Under the pieces are notes generated by a model, which did not search any database, was not told the DNA's origin, and worked only from the letters and a program-made list of their open reading frames with translations. DNA of 64,000 bases, taken from contig NC_085141.1 of assembly GCF_024139115.2 (NCBI RefSeq), forward strand, positions 408,419,612 through 408,483,611. The letters are read 5' to 3'. Shown piece after piece: positions 9,681 through 20,155 of the stretch. The position numbers and the translations under genes are program-made. Source of the DNA: Armigeres subalbatus (lineage: Eukaryota; Arthropoda; Insecta; Diptera; Culicidae). Within the stretch, counting starts at the first letter, position 1; the number at the start of each line of letters is the position of its first letter.

Positions 9681-10559
9681 AAACGTAAAAAAGAATGTAT
9701 GGACACTAAATAAAATTAAATCTAATCAATGTGTTACAAAATACTTACTGCTACAATGAGCTTCAATAAAAAATATGCATATACGTACCTGAAATAGAAG
9801 AACAAAATGTAACATAAGTAAATCTTGATAAAAAAAATAGTTGTTTCTACAACTAGTTGATTTAATAGTTCGTTTACCATGGAAAGTCTTGTTGGATAAA
9901 AATACTACTTTTGCTAAAAACTCAAGTTTTGCAACGAGTTGCATGCAATGATAACATTTTTCGTTCGATGCACCATTTACTTCATAATTTTTGAACACAA
10001 TGCCTGATAAAAAAAATCATATTTAAGTGATCAACTAAGGTTTGCTCACCTGCCCTATGCAACATGTATGATACAAACATAATACGTAGATACAAGTAAA
10101 CTTCGATATAACGTACATATCGATTTCAAAGTTGTACGTTATATACAATTGTACGTTATATCGAAGCATGAGTAATCATCCTTATTTTACACTACTTAAA
10201 TGTTGTACTATCATGTACTTTATGGACGAATATTATTTTTTTATATAAGGCTCAGCTAGCAGTGTGAAACAGCTTTTCTTGTGAGCAATTTCTACAAACT
10301 TGTTCGTTACTAAGAAAATATACCCGAAGAATTGAATTATTAATTTTATATCTATATAAATCACAGAAAGTAAGAGGCTAAGAGGCACAGGAAACACAAG
10401 GCTTGTTTTTCGTTGCACCGTTATCATGAATATTCATTTACTAAGTATCCGCGATCTTAAGTGGATTTAAACTAGGGCACGATGGGGCACGTGACTCGCA
10501 AATTGAATATTTTCACTGGAATTTAATTACATACGCCAACATAGATCTGAAAAAAATCT

Positions 10560-11230
10560 GACGTCATGCCAATTCAGATCAATTTTATTTGAAATTTCCG
10601 ATGGAAAAGTCTGGAGAAATGTAGGATTTTTTCATCGGAAATTACTTTGATATTTTTTTCATAAAACCATGAAACCATACAAAATACTTGAATTCTATCC
10701 GATATTTTGTTGGATGTATTCTTCTTGAAATTTTAATACTTCCTTAAATGTATTTCCAACAGAATGTTTAAAGGAATTTTTGATGGAATTTTCAACGAAA
10801 TAGTCAAAGATTTCTTAAAGGCATTTCCCAAGAAATTACAAATGGTATTTCCAAATTATTTCCCAAATGAATTTATTAAAAAAAATTAAAGGACTTCTCC
10901 TAAGGATTTTTTGCTGGTATTACCGATAAACATTCTAAAGAAATTTCCTCAGAAATGTTTGAAGAAATTCTGGGAATTCTGAAGAAAATTTAAGGAATTT
11001 CCAAAGAAATTTCTGAAAGAGTTGCTAAAAAAAACTGAGGTATATCCTAAATAATATCCAGCAGAAAGTCCTGAAAGATTTGCTGGAGAAAGTTCTAAAG
11101 GAATTTCTGGAGGACGCTTTAGAAAATCTTGCTTTTTTTTAATTTTCATTAACGTCTTTTTTCAATTTAGAAATTAAGTTTAACGTTAACAGAAATATCT
11201 GAAAGAATTTCTGAAGAAATATTTTAAGGT
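10560..11230. repeat. Degenerate GGAATTTCTGAAG-type repeat
   Basis: Loose, imperfect repetition of GAAATTTCYRAAGGAATTT at spacings of about 20-30 bp. It is one of five such blocks in the window (12050, 12876, 14236 and 35170 are the others). No frame is supported. Confidence 0.6.
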
Positions 11231-11255
11231 AGGGTTTCTTACCCCATTCCCGGCC

Positions 11256-11521
11256 CAGTGCTGTCCTACACTCAGGGCGAAAAATTCTGCTTTTTGATTT
11301 TACTCCATCTAAACGATTTTATAGTCTTAACCGAGTAAATTCAACGAATAGAGAAATTTTTGAATTTTCTAAATGTCATGTCAAACTGTCAAAAAAAATG
11401 CACACCAGAGCCACAGGAGCGCGCGTACACTGGAGTGTACACTTAGTTAAGACTATACAATCGTTTAGATGGAGTAAAATCAAAGAGCAACATTGTTTGC
11501 GTTGAGTGTAGGACAACACTG
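11256..11521. mobile_element. hAT-like MITE, 266 bp
   Basis: The ends are CAGTGCTGTCCTACACTCA and its near-complement ending ...GAGTGTAGGACAACACTG. The long inverted arms continue through TTTTACTCCATCTAAACGAT. The flanks TCCCGGCC (11248-11255) and TCTCGGCC (11522-11529) are an 8-bp duplication with one change. Confidence 0.8.
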
Positions 11522-11644
11522 TCTCGGCCTAACATGCGGATGACTGCATTGTTTAATTGATATTTATGACAAGGAGCAACATTTCCCGAATTTTGTGGGC
11601 CGTATAATACTGCAATGGGGTTCACCTTTGTTGAAAAAATATTA

Positions 11645-11905
11645 TATTACTAGCAGACCCTACGAACTTCGTTTCACCTAAAATTGATTTATTCTCTGAC
11701 TAATTCTCGAGTTATAAAGAAATTGATGTTTTATTTGTATGGGAGCCCCCCTTTCCAAAGGGGAGGGGCTCAAACCATCTTAAGAACCTTCCCCGGCCCC
11801 AAAAACCTCAGTATGCAAATTTTCACGCCGATCGGTACAGTAGTTTCGGAGTCTATAAGGTTCAGACAGACAGAAATTCATTTTTATGTATATAGATTAT
11901 TTATT
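11645..11905 (+). repeat. Dispersed repeat T (CTAGCAGACCC...), copy 1
   Basis: It begins TTACTAGCAGACCCTACGAA and includes GTATGGGAGCCCCCCTTTCC and GAACCTTCCCC. It ends in a CAGACAGACAGAAATTCATT / TATATAGAT tail. The same family lies inverted at 52073-52490. I suspect the 3' part of a retroelement or a SINE; the class is not established. Confidence 0.6.
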
Positions 11906-12049
11906 TTCTATAATTAAGTCAATTAGGAGTAAAATAAATGGTTGAAAAAATATTTAGTATTTACTACGGCTTCCAAACAGTATAAATCATAAGTTTTATG
12001 TGCAGTGAGCCGGGTCCATAGGCCCAAGTAGTGATTTACCCTATTTGTG

Positions 12050-12425
12050 AAAGAATCACCATAGGGATTTTCGGTGGAAATGAATTCCTAAAAAATAAAA
12101 ATCTAAAGCAACTTCCGAAGAAATTCCTACGCGAATTTTCAAAACTATAATAATTTTCCTAAGGAATTTGTAAAGGATTTTCAGAATGAATCCCCAAAGG
12201 AATTTTCGAAGGAATATCCGAAATAATTACCAACATATTTTCCGTTCATATTTCTAAAGGAGTTTCGGAAGGTATTTCCGGAAAATGTTTATAAAAAGAA
12301 TTCGTGAATATATTTCAAAATGATTGGTTCGAAGAATTTCCGAAAGAATTCCAGGAGGAAATTTTGGAACTCCTGAGGTAGATTCTGAAGTAATTCTTAA
12401 AATTTATTCTTTCAATTTTAGAAAA
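12050..12425. repeat. Degenerate GGAATTTC-type repeat
   Basis: It has the same loose repetition as 10560-11230 (for example AAAGGAATTTTCGAAGGAAT). No gene is seen. Confidence 0.55.
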
Positions 12426-12429
12426 AAAA

Positions 12430-12875
12430 AAACCAGATTAATCCACCTAGCGTTGGTGGTGCCTTTCTCGCATTTAGTTAAGACACCAACCTTATATGGG
12501 GCTTATATGGTCCGATGTACCATTTTCTTCATAACTTTTAAATGCAATGACCGATCATTATAAAATTCAATAGTGATCAACAAGGCTTTGTCCCCTGTCG
12601 AATGAAACTTGTTGCGAGAAAATCGGTTAAGGATTACTTTAAGAAAAGTTGTCTAATGTTTTTTATAGCTTTTGTGCACACACATACACACACACACACA
12701 CACATACATACACAACACACATACATACACACGGACAGACAGACATGTGCTCAGCTCGTCGAGCTGAGTCGATTGGTATATAATACTATGGGTCTCAGAG
12801 GCTTCTATAAAAAGTTCGTTTTCGGAGTGAAATGATAGCCTTTTGGTACAACTTAGTTGTACGAGAAAGGCAAAA
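12430..12875 (+). mobile_element. TIR repeat family R (GCCTTTCTCG ends), copy 1
   Basis: The left part is AGATTAATCCACCTAGCGTT then GGTGCCTTTCTCGCA; the right end is TTGTACGAGAAAGGCAAAAA. The ends are thus partly inverted (GCCTTTCTCG / CGAGAAAGGC). Fixed internal phrases are ACTTGTTGCGAGAAAATCGG and GTCGATTGGTATATAATACT. A (CA)n/(ACAT)n tract lies at 12676-12735. Copies or fragments occur at 22786, 39643, 41150-44340 (interrupted), 45420-46955 (interrupted) and 59260. Confidence 0.75.
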
Positions 12876-13045
12876 ACATTAAGGAAGAATTTGACAATGA
12901 TTTTTAGATTTATTTCCGAAGTTGTTTCCGGAGGATTTTTTAAAGAAATCCCTGGGGGAATTTGTGACGGAAAGCCCAAAGAAATTCTTGGAGAAATCTA
13001 AGAATGTCAGAAGTTCCTTCAGGAGCTCAATTTATAAATCCTTCA
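12876..13045. repeat. Degenerate GGAATTTC-type repeat
   Basis: A short block of the loose repeat, e.g. GGAGGATTTTTTAAAGAAAT and CTTCAGGAGC variants. Confidence 0.45.
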
Positions 13046-13800
13046 GGAATTTGTAATTATCGGGTAAGTATGTCCAGCGCTACGCTGAGACTCCCTGAAC
13101 CAATGGCCTCAGGGTCGGCACGCTCACCTCGAGCAACTCGCGGACAGGGAACTCTCGCAATCAAAAGCAGGGAAAACCACAGAGCTTCACTTGGCGACAC
13201 TTCAATCACTTCTGTCTTTACTCTCTCTTAAAGCTAGTTAACCTGTCTTTAGAGCCCCTCTTCCTGGCAGCACTGCACCACTCCATTTCTTTCCTTCCTC
13301 TTCTTCCTTTGTTCCTTCTGTGGCCGACGACCCGGCATCGAGCAACTCCGTTACCGGTTGCTTCGTTGCAACTCTACCAATAAGAAGGCCTATCGACTAT
13401 CGGCGGAAACAATGGTGGATTAAGCCGACTACGGAACAAGGAAATGACGGCGGTTTCTTGAAAAAAAAAAACAGTGGGGTTGTCCTTAACGTCTTCTCTT
13501 GTTCCACACACTTTCTTCTCTACTCTTCAACTTCCAACTTTGGTAACTTTGTAACTTTGAAACATCCATTCGCTTCAAAATACTTTGGAATAGTGACCGC
13601 ATCCCAAGGTCATGACCTCCTTTTCCAGGTCAGTCACCTCGTATCATAGTATCAACCCAATTACGTCACCCCTTAATGGCTACTTAACGAAGGTGCTTAT
13701 GGCCCTCTGGTGTTGGGTTGGAGGGCTATAGTGAGTGCTTGGATGTGGTCTCCCAAGTCCCAAGCAGATCAAGTCTAATGAAAATGGTTATATGGGGATT
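13046..13800. other. Unclassified, less AT-rich segment
   Basis: It is relatively GC-rich (CCTCGAGCAACTCGCGGACA; TTAATGGCTACTTAACGAAG; GGTGTTGGGTTGGAGGGCTA) and resembles retroelement untranslated sequence in texture. A 109-codon frame (13320-13649) has no recognised domain. I cannot place it. Confidence 0.3.
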
Positions 13801-13817
13801 TCGACTGGATTAGTTGC

Positions 13818-14000
13818 TAATTTTCAGGATTTTTGGCTTTCAGTCACATGAAAATGTTGATAATTTCAAATCATTGCCAACGTTTCGATCCGGGGGTTTG
13901 GAGCCCTGATGAAGATCCAAACCCCCGGATCGAAACGTTGGCAATGATTTGAAATTATCAACATTTTCATGTGACTGAAAGCCGAAAATCCTGAAAATTA
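13818..14000 (+). repeat. Near-perfect palindrome with hammerhead-ribozyme-like core
   Basis: The 85-nt arms 13818-13902 and 13916-14000 are reverse complements with a single mismatch; the spacer is 13 nt. The plus strand across the spacer and right arm reads CTGATGA (13906-13912), then A, GATCC (13914-13918), an 8-nt loop, GGATC (13927-13931), then GAAA (13932-13935), CGTT and GGC (13940-13942). That is the hammerhead core order: CUGAUGA, helix II of 5 bp, GAAA. GCC (13903-13905) can pair with GGC as a 3-bp helix I. Reservations: one extra A precedes helix II, and helix III would be minimal (CG) or intermolecular. Minimal hammerheads are known from Penelope-like retroelements. Confidence 0.55.
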
Positions 14001-14235
14001 GAAAATGGTTATAGCAACCTAATTGTGACTAAATCGGGTCACACATAAGCTACTGTGATCTATGTACAACATGTGTGCTGCTCAAGCTTATAGGGTGGTA
14101 GAGGCTAATCATACCCTGCTATACTGTAGTTGCTAAAGTACTGGAAAAACCTATACATAAAGACGAGTTATACCTGACATTCACAAACAATTCACGCATT
14201 AGTTTACATTTTTATGAAGTTCTTTCATCACATAA

Positions 14236-15085
14236 CCAACACTTACAAATTCGTTTGGAAATTTCCCGGAGTTCCTTTGAATTTTATTCAAGAGATTCTA
14301 GAGTTTATTGAGAAATTGCTGGGATAATTTCTAAAAGTATTGCTCAAGGAGTTTCTGAAGGAATTCTTGCAGGAATCTCCGAAGGTCTTAGGATTTTCTT
14401 AAAAGTAATTAAAAAATAATTCGATTTGAAAGTACTGACCTCATGTCTAAGGGAAATTCCGAAGGAATTCTTGATAAAAAATTTCGAGGGGAATACTGGA
14501 ATCATTTCTGGAAGATGGTTTGAAGAAATCCCTCCGGGAATCGACGGAGAAATTCCTGAAGTAATCTTCAAAGGATTTTTTGGAGGAATTTTATAATAAA
14601 TTACTGGTGCATTTTCGGAAAGAACAACTACCTAGGGCTATTTTTGAAGGAATGGAACAATTCCAGAAAAATTTGGAATGAGTTCCTGAAGGAATTTCCA
14701 AAGAAATTCGTTTAGAAATCTAGAAATTTCTTTGTAAATTCTATTTGGAGTTCCTTCCTAAATTCCTTTAGAAATTGCTTAAAAATGAATTCAGGAAACT
14801 CCTTCGTAAATTCTATTAGGAATTACTTATAAAATACAATTGAAAATTCTTTAAAATATTCCACCAGAAATTACTTTACGAATTCGTTTCGAAAATTTCT
14901 TCAGTTTTTTTTTAATTCCTTCATGAATTCAAAAAGATTTTTTTTTTCAAGAATTGATTCGGAAATTCTTTTTGGAACTCTTTTAGAATTTCCTACAGGA
15001 ATTCCTCTACAAAATGCGCCAGAAATTATTTTAGGGAGCCCCTCCAGGAATAATTTAAAAATAATCTGGTACACATTTCAAGCCT
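14236..15085. repeat. Degenerate GGAATTTC-type repeat, longest block
   Basis: Loose repetition of GGAATTCCTGAAG-like words and their complements (orientation switches near 14720). The RpS26 retrocopy directly abuts its right end. No gene is seen. Confidence 0.6.
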
Positions 15086-15086
15086 G

Positions 15087-15600
15087 GATCTACTTCCGTG
15101 GCTCTTTCATCAATCTGTCACGAAAATGACTAAGAAGAGGCGTAATGGAGGACGCTGCAAACGCAACCGCGGCCACGTCAAGGCCGTGCGTTGTACCAAC
15201 TGTGCCCGATGCGTCCCACAGGATAAGGCCATCAAGAAGTTTGTAATCCGAAACATCGTCGAGGCCGCTGCCGTTCGTGATATTTCGGATGCTTCCTGCT
15301 ACAACTCTTATGTTCTGCCCAAACTTTACGCAAAATTGCACTACTGCGTATCGTGCGCTATTCACTCCAAGGTGGTTCGTAATCGATCGAATCCGAATCC
15401 GCACGCCACCTCAGCGAGCGTTCCCCAAAGATATGAACCGTCAGCAGAACGCTCAGTGCAAGTAAGAAACTGAACGTGTGACGGACTTTTTCCCGCGAAT
15501 TTAGATTCTCTCACCATTCCGATTTTCCGGCTGTGGTCCGGGTGAGTGAGTTCGTCAGTGTATACAAGTTGCGTTTAGATACTTGAAAAAAATAAAAGAG
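15087..15600 (+). pseudogene. RpS26: Frameshifted intronless copy of ribosomal protein S26
   Basis: The frame from ATG at 15126 encodes a clear eS26 protein ([18 protein letters not shown]...). It includes the zinc-binding pairs C23/C26 (CTNC) and C74/C77 (CVSC), and the conserved stretch [18 protein letters not shown]. Homology stops after residue 88 (NRS, about 15389). The expected C-terminal part ([20 protein letters not shown]) continues in another forward frame to TAA at 15463-15465, so a small deletion shifted the frame and removed a few codons. The usual length is about 115 residues. There are no introns. A pyrimidine-rich leader (GGCTCTTTCATC) precedes the start and an A-rich stretch with AATAAA lies at about 15585-15598, all consistent with a processed retrocopy. 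The possible loss of function is inferred from the frameshift. A target duplication was not found. Confidence 0.85.
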
Positions 15601-16781
15601 AATACCGTTGAAAATAAGATTTTCAATACCAATACTTTACTCGATATTGGCTGACTTAGACCTGAAAACAACTCGTCATCAATTCTGACTTTGACTAATA
15701 TCAACTAGACATTTGTCCATAGAATGTGACTAAAACCTCTTTAACTCAATATCATCCAATTATTTTCTAATAACTACGCAAATTACAATTATGTTTCAAT
15801 GCGTACGTTATAACGGGGAAACATGTACGCTATATCGAGTGACGTTATATCTAGTGTACGTTATATCGGGGATACGTTATATCGAAGATTACCTGTATTA
15901 GCATTAGCATTAGCAATGAGAAACTAAATGGAGTTTACTTTTGCAGCTGTTGTTTTCCAGCAAGGTGGGGGAAAGAGCAATTTGGTAGGATATTATTACC
16001 TAGATGTCCTAGCAGTAAAACTGATAGGTTTAAAACCGGCAGTTGTGGCAGGTGATGTGGGGTTTGGATTGGGGTTCCCGGTTCACTAAGGCCAGATATC
16101 ACATGTTACTAGAGTTAGTGCTGCTAAACCATCCTCAAGCATCGATGTTAAAGAATGAAGATATGAGACGTAACGTTTTACAGTACTCGAAAGATCCAAT
16201 ATATACGACGACCGATCACCAAGAAGCTCGCTTCAATATAGACCACAGTCCCCATGGAACTATAAAGTGGATTAGTACGGCTGATAATAAAAAATGAGTG
16301 GAGAGAACTGTCAATTGTACTAACGTGAGCATATGAAACGTCCATGCCCAGGAAGAAAAAGCCAAAGAAAGGGTCTTACCCGGTGACACGATAGCAGTGC
16401 TTCGTAGAACATGTCTAAAATCCAAAACCAGACTGCAACGTGCTAGGATCGACGAGACCATAATTGAACGGAGACAGGTGTTCTTGATCGCTAGGAGTAA
16501 TCCAAACTTAGAAATCAAACGTAGAGAGCACGCCCGTTTTGAAGAACCCCTTGGGGCGAAGTTCACATGATGACAAAGCACACCACCTTAAATGTTCCCA
16601 GAAATGCGAGCCAGAGTTTTCTCGAGACATAAACAGTTAATCTAGCCGTACACGAAGATACGCCGCTAGTGAATAACGACGAGCTGGTAGAGGCAAGGTA
16701 GCTACGAGTCACAAATTGCACAAGGCACCGAGTCTAGATGGGAGCCCAAACCTGGTCCTAAAACATGCAACACTTCACTGT

Positions 16782-16905
16782 CATAAGACGAGCTTAGCAC
16801 AATTCCGTTTAATTCCACCACTTCGTATTACTTTTATAAATACGTATTTCAACCTCAACTGTAAGGTCGTCTTCAGTGTCTCGTACTTGACTCGACGACT
16901 AAATA
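16782..16905. mobile_element. Palindromic family P, copy 4, inside the LINE relic
   Basis: It contains TGTCATAAGACGAGCTTAGC, TTTAATTCCACCACTTCGTA, CAACCTCAACTGTAAGGTCG and CTCGTACTTGACTCGACGAC. It splits the reverse transcriptase coding remnant between the KAPSLDG and RPICLLD motifs. Confidence 0.7.
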
Positions 16906-17904
16906 ATTTTCTTGATGCAACACTTGCAAGGTTTCCTTTCAACGCTGTTCCAGACAAGGTAATTTCCCAGACCGTTGGAAAGGACAGAAACGGATGGTAC
17001 TACCGCAGTTCGAGAACTCCCCGGAAGAACCTTCGACATGTAGACCAATCTGCTTGCTCGACACAACTGGCAAATTGTTAGAGAAGGCGATCCAACATAG
17101 ACTAAAGTACTTCGTCTAAAGCTTCCGGGACGGAAGTTGGTCTAGAAGCGTGGTGTTAGCGCACCAAAAGACGGAAATTGTGGTTGTGCACAACAGTCAT
17201 GAGTTGCAGCAAGCGGAGGTTAGATTGAGAACCGGCACTGTTAAATTTAAGGTGTCTTCGAATGGCAAGCTAATAGCGCACTAAACCATATGAAGCAGTA
17301 TGTGTCATTGCCGAGATTATACCAATTGGCAAGCTTCTGTAAGAAGATGTTGAATGTAGTAAGCAACGAATCATTAGAGACCCTAGCAGAAGAAATTCAG
17401 ACTGATTCAGTTGCAGCAACTCATATGCAACTTAATTCCGTCATACTGAAGTTACTAGAACGGATGAACAACATGCGTGCTACTCGGAGAGGTGCGTTGT
17501 GTCGAGAAAGTAGTCTCATCACTAAAGTGGCACCTATGGACTGATTCCGGATGTGACCAGTCGTATCAACAGGGAGTTCGTGGTCAGATAAACTTCCACC
17601 TCATACAGGTATTGTCTGGATATGGTTGTCTGAAAATGTCTGCAAAGGTTAGGTCATGGCGGAGGCCCATCAAGCTCATATGTGCAAAAGGTTTGAACAG
17701 TATCCAGTTTGTCCGGTGTGCATAGGTGACAAGACTCCGGACAGCCTCACTGAGGGGCTGTGCCGGGATCTGAATATATGGGATGCGGTGAAATTCTTCT
17801 GCAACGTTGGTGGCATTTTGATCAACAATAACTACAGGGGTCTCTGTATGGTCAACTTGATAGTGCGATCCAATGTGACTCAACGACCACCACCGTTGTG
17901 GATA

Positions 17905-18271
17905 CCCGAGCAAAGTCTGAAAACATAATGAGAGCATATAGAAAACACATTTTGATTTTGACATCAAATTGAAATCATAATTTGTTATCAAATATAAATA
18001 ATCATGATCTCATTTTGCTGTAGATTTCTCAATTGTATGATCTAACATCAAACTGTGTACTTATTTTGTTATCGGAACCAATATCAAATTTAGTGTTCGA
18101 TTTGCTGAGCAGGAATAGTTTTCGAATTGATGTCACAGTAAGATTTTTCTACTATACATTTTGTTATTTTAAACGTTAAAATGACCAAAAAGAAATCAAA
18201 TTAGGTAGTCGTATTCGGCGATTTCACAACATCAAAACGAGTTATTGTTTTGCTCTCAAGCTTTGCTCGGG
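17905..18271. mobile_element. TA-target MITE, CCCGAGCAAAG ends
   Basis: The inverted ends CCCGAGCAAAG (17905) and CTTTGCTCGGG (to 18271) are bordered by TA at 17903-17904 and 18272-18273, as for Tc1/mariner-type elements. The interior is rich in ATCAAATTTTG-like words. Confidence 0.75.
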
Positions 18272-18540
18272 TAATTTTCTTCTTAAGTGATTTAGCGACT
18301 GAGGTCGAGAGGTGGTTGCGGCTTGCGCTTGTGCTTTGAATTGCTTCGATAGATAGTACAAGTGGGAGTGTCTCACCATGCTCTCCTCCCGATGTATTGC
18401 CTAATTTCTGGCCACGGGGCTTAGAACTAATGAAGAAGGAATTGGTTTTAATGGGTCGGCGACGATTTTTTTACAGTTTTGCTGGTAGGGCTTTGAAGAG
18501 AATAGAAACCTCTGCACCAGGGCTTTGATGATAGTCCGTT

Positions 18541-19100
18541 TCCTATGAATGTCGATAAACTTATAAAAATATTTGTAATCAATTTTAAGCGTAACTACGA
18601 CTCTTCGTCACAGGGAACGCATCAGAAAAATATTGCCGAAATAAGAGATCTCACATCATCATCACTGATTATATACCACAAAACTTCAACTAAATGGACG
18701 CAGTGGTTCTACACAGATAAACATATGTTGTGATTTTAAAAGTATTTTTATGCACATATTTGAAGCATGCAAATAAACGCAATATTCAATCGATCTTATT
18801 GTTTCTTTAAAGCGAATTAAATTCAAATTGTGCCTGCTTGTAAAACTCAGTCAAATTGAATTGAATATCAAATGTTAATTCGTTTGATGAAATTAGCTGC
18901 CATTTTAAAAGTCGTTGAATTTTCAAAACTAATTGCTGTGTACGCCCCAACAGAAAAAAAAATCATTACTGATAAAGAAGGCCTCTGCCTGACTGCACTA
19001 CCATTCAAGGCTACAAGGCACGATGTCGATGGGCGGCTACAAGGCGGTAGATAAGCCCAAGACTAAAAAGAGCAACTAGGCGCAGCGTCTCTTTAAGAGA
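18541..19100. other. No supported gene
   Basis: AT-rich; frames of 60-62 codons only. It leads into the reverse transcriptase relic that becomes readable near 19140. Confidence 0.3.
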
Positions 19101-20155
19101 TATTCGATCCGCCATTGGAAGCACCGCAACCGCTGCACTAGGACCGATAAGCTGGACTGTAGAAACTACCGCGCAAGCACATTGCTGAACGCCGCCTACA
19201 AGGTACTCTTCCAAATTTTATGCCGCCGACTAACACCAATTGCAAGAGAGTTCGTGGGGCAGTACCAGGCGGGATTTATGGGTGAACGCTCTACCACAGA
19301 TCAGGTGTTCACCGTACGTCAGATACTGCAGAAATGCCGCGAATACAACGTGCCCACTAGGGTGGCTCAAAAAACACTTTTTCAAATTTTTTGATGGGCC
19401 GCCCTCTTATTCAGTTCTATTTGATGCCCTGATGCTCTGGACAAAATTTCAGCCAAATTGGTCAACGTTTGGGCGGTGCTAAACTCGTTAGAAGTTTATA
19501 TGGAAAAATGTCCATAAATAGTGATTTGCAATTGGATGGCACAATTCACGATCAAGAACCATAATACTAATTCAGTTCTTGTTAAATTAAATACAGAATG
19601 TTATGCTGAAAACCGCAAGAAGGTTAGAGTTTATTAGGCAATGATATAAGCATTTTACTGGAGTGTTGTAGGGTATGTTTCTGCATACATTTTTGCATAT
19701 AAACTTCCAACGAGTTTAGCACCGTCCAAACGTTGACCGATTTGGCTGAATTTTGTCCAGAGCATCAGGGCATCAAATAGAACCGAATAAGAGGGCGGCC
19801 CATCAGAAAAATTGAATAAAGTTTTTCCCATACTAATCTGAGCCACCCTAGAGCCCACACATCATATATTTATCGACTTCAATGCCGCATATGATATAAT
19901 CGATCGGGACCAGCTATGGCAGCTAATGCACGAAAACGGATTTCCGGATAAACTGATATGGTTGATCAAGGCGACGATGGACCGGGCGATGTGCGTAGTT
20001 CGAAGTTCAGGGGCATTCTCGAGTCCCTTCGAAATGCGCAGAGGGTTACAGCAAGGTGATGGTTTTTCGTGTCTGCTATTCAACATCGCTTTGGAGGGCG
20101 TAATACGAAGGGCAGGGATTGACACGAGTGGTACGATTTTCACGATCATGAGTCT
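19100..20155 (+). pseudogene. LINE reverse transcriptase fragment split by a transposon
   Basis: The first part (to 19357) reads DKLDCRNYRASTLLNAAYKV, then VGQYQAGFMGERSTTDQVF and ends at codons for NVPT. The second part (from 19858) continues in frame with HHIFIDFNAAYDIIDR and ends with RRGLQQGDGFSCLLFNIALE. These are the reverse transcriptase fingers and palm motifs of a non-LTR element, stopping just before the catalytic YADD/FADD box. The two halves are separated only by the 493-bp element at 19358-19850. The same RT family lies on the minus strand at 30860-31610. Without the insertion the frame is open, so decay before insertion was slight. The 3' end breaks off at about 20150. Confidence 0.75.
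19358..19850. mobile_element. 493-bp TIR element (TAGGGTGGCTCA ends) in the RT fragment
   Basis: The inverted ends are TAGGGTGGCTCA... and ...TGAGCCACCCTA. The arms are long and include GGGCCGCCCTCTTAT and TTTGATGCCCTGATGCTCTG with their complements. The flanks GTGCCCAC (19350-19357) and GAGCCCAC (19851-19858) form an 8-bp duplication with one change. YAGNG ends plus 8 bp fit hAT. Confidence 0.8.

Larger units (their letters stand above)
10093..15895. mobile_element. Possible pogo/Tigger-like element, heavily invaded
   Basis: The left end CAAGTAAACTTCGATATAAC (10093) and the complement of the right end CAGGTAATCTTCGATATAAC (ending 15895) differ at two positions in 21. Both are bordered by TA. 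CAGGTAA/CAGGCATACC ends with TA duplication are typical of the pogo/Tigger branch of Tc1-mariner. Near both ends the phrase TACGTTATATCGA is repeated (10099-10168, 15805-15880). No transposase frame is visible in the 5.8 kb. The inside is full of later insertions, so the two ends might instead belong to separate elements. Confidence 0.45.
16030..18540 (+). pseudogene. Degraded R1/jockey-like LINE, plus strand
   Basis: This is a decayed non-LTR retrotransposon. Recognisable reverse transcriptase pieces are KAPSLDGSPNLVLK (about 16720-16761) and, after an inserted repeat, RPICLLDTTGKLLEKAIQ near 17042-17100. The zinc-knuckle/C-terminal part at about 17690-17800 (VCPVCIGDKTPDSLTEGLCR...WDAV) matches the better kept LINE end at 45859-46809 (TPDNLVRRMCKDE...WNAV). 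A 3' untranslated segment at 18274-18540 (CTGGCCACGGGGCTTAG) resembles that of the same LINE. The coding region has many stops and frameshifts and is split by a family P palindrome (16782-16905) and a TA MITE (17905-18271). The part before 16600 shows no motif I can name. The clade call is by resemblance only. Confidence 0.6.

Noticed and set aside
9245..9706. A conserved protein shared by repeat Q copies A and B (LQGLNPKE... to ...SSKCxEHW)
   Set aside because: Comparing 62 codons by eye, 9 differences change the residue and only 3 are silent, the opposite of purifying selection; the frame is carried by the repeat.
12653..12979. A 108-codon minus-strand frame with a Cys/Val run
   Set aside because: The run (VRVYVCVLCMYVCVCVC) is translated (CA)n/(ACAT)n microsatellite in a family R repeat.
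15090..15404. A 104-codon minus-strand frame opposite RpS26
   Set aside because: It is the antisense shadow of the ribosomal protein coding sequence.
16216..16581. A 121-codon minus-strand gene
   Set aside because: It is opposite the decayed LINE region and has no domain; it is probably a shadow of former coding sequence.
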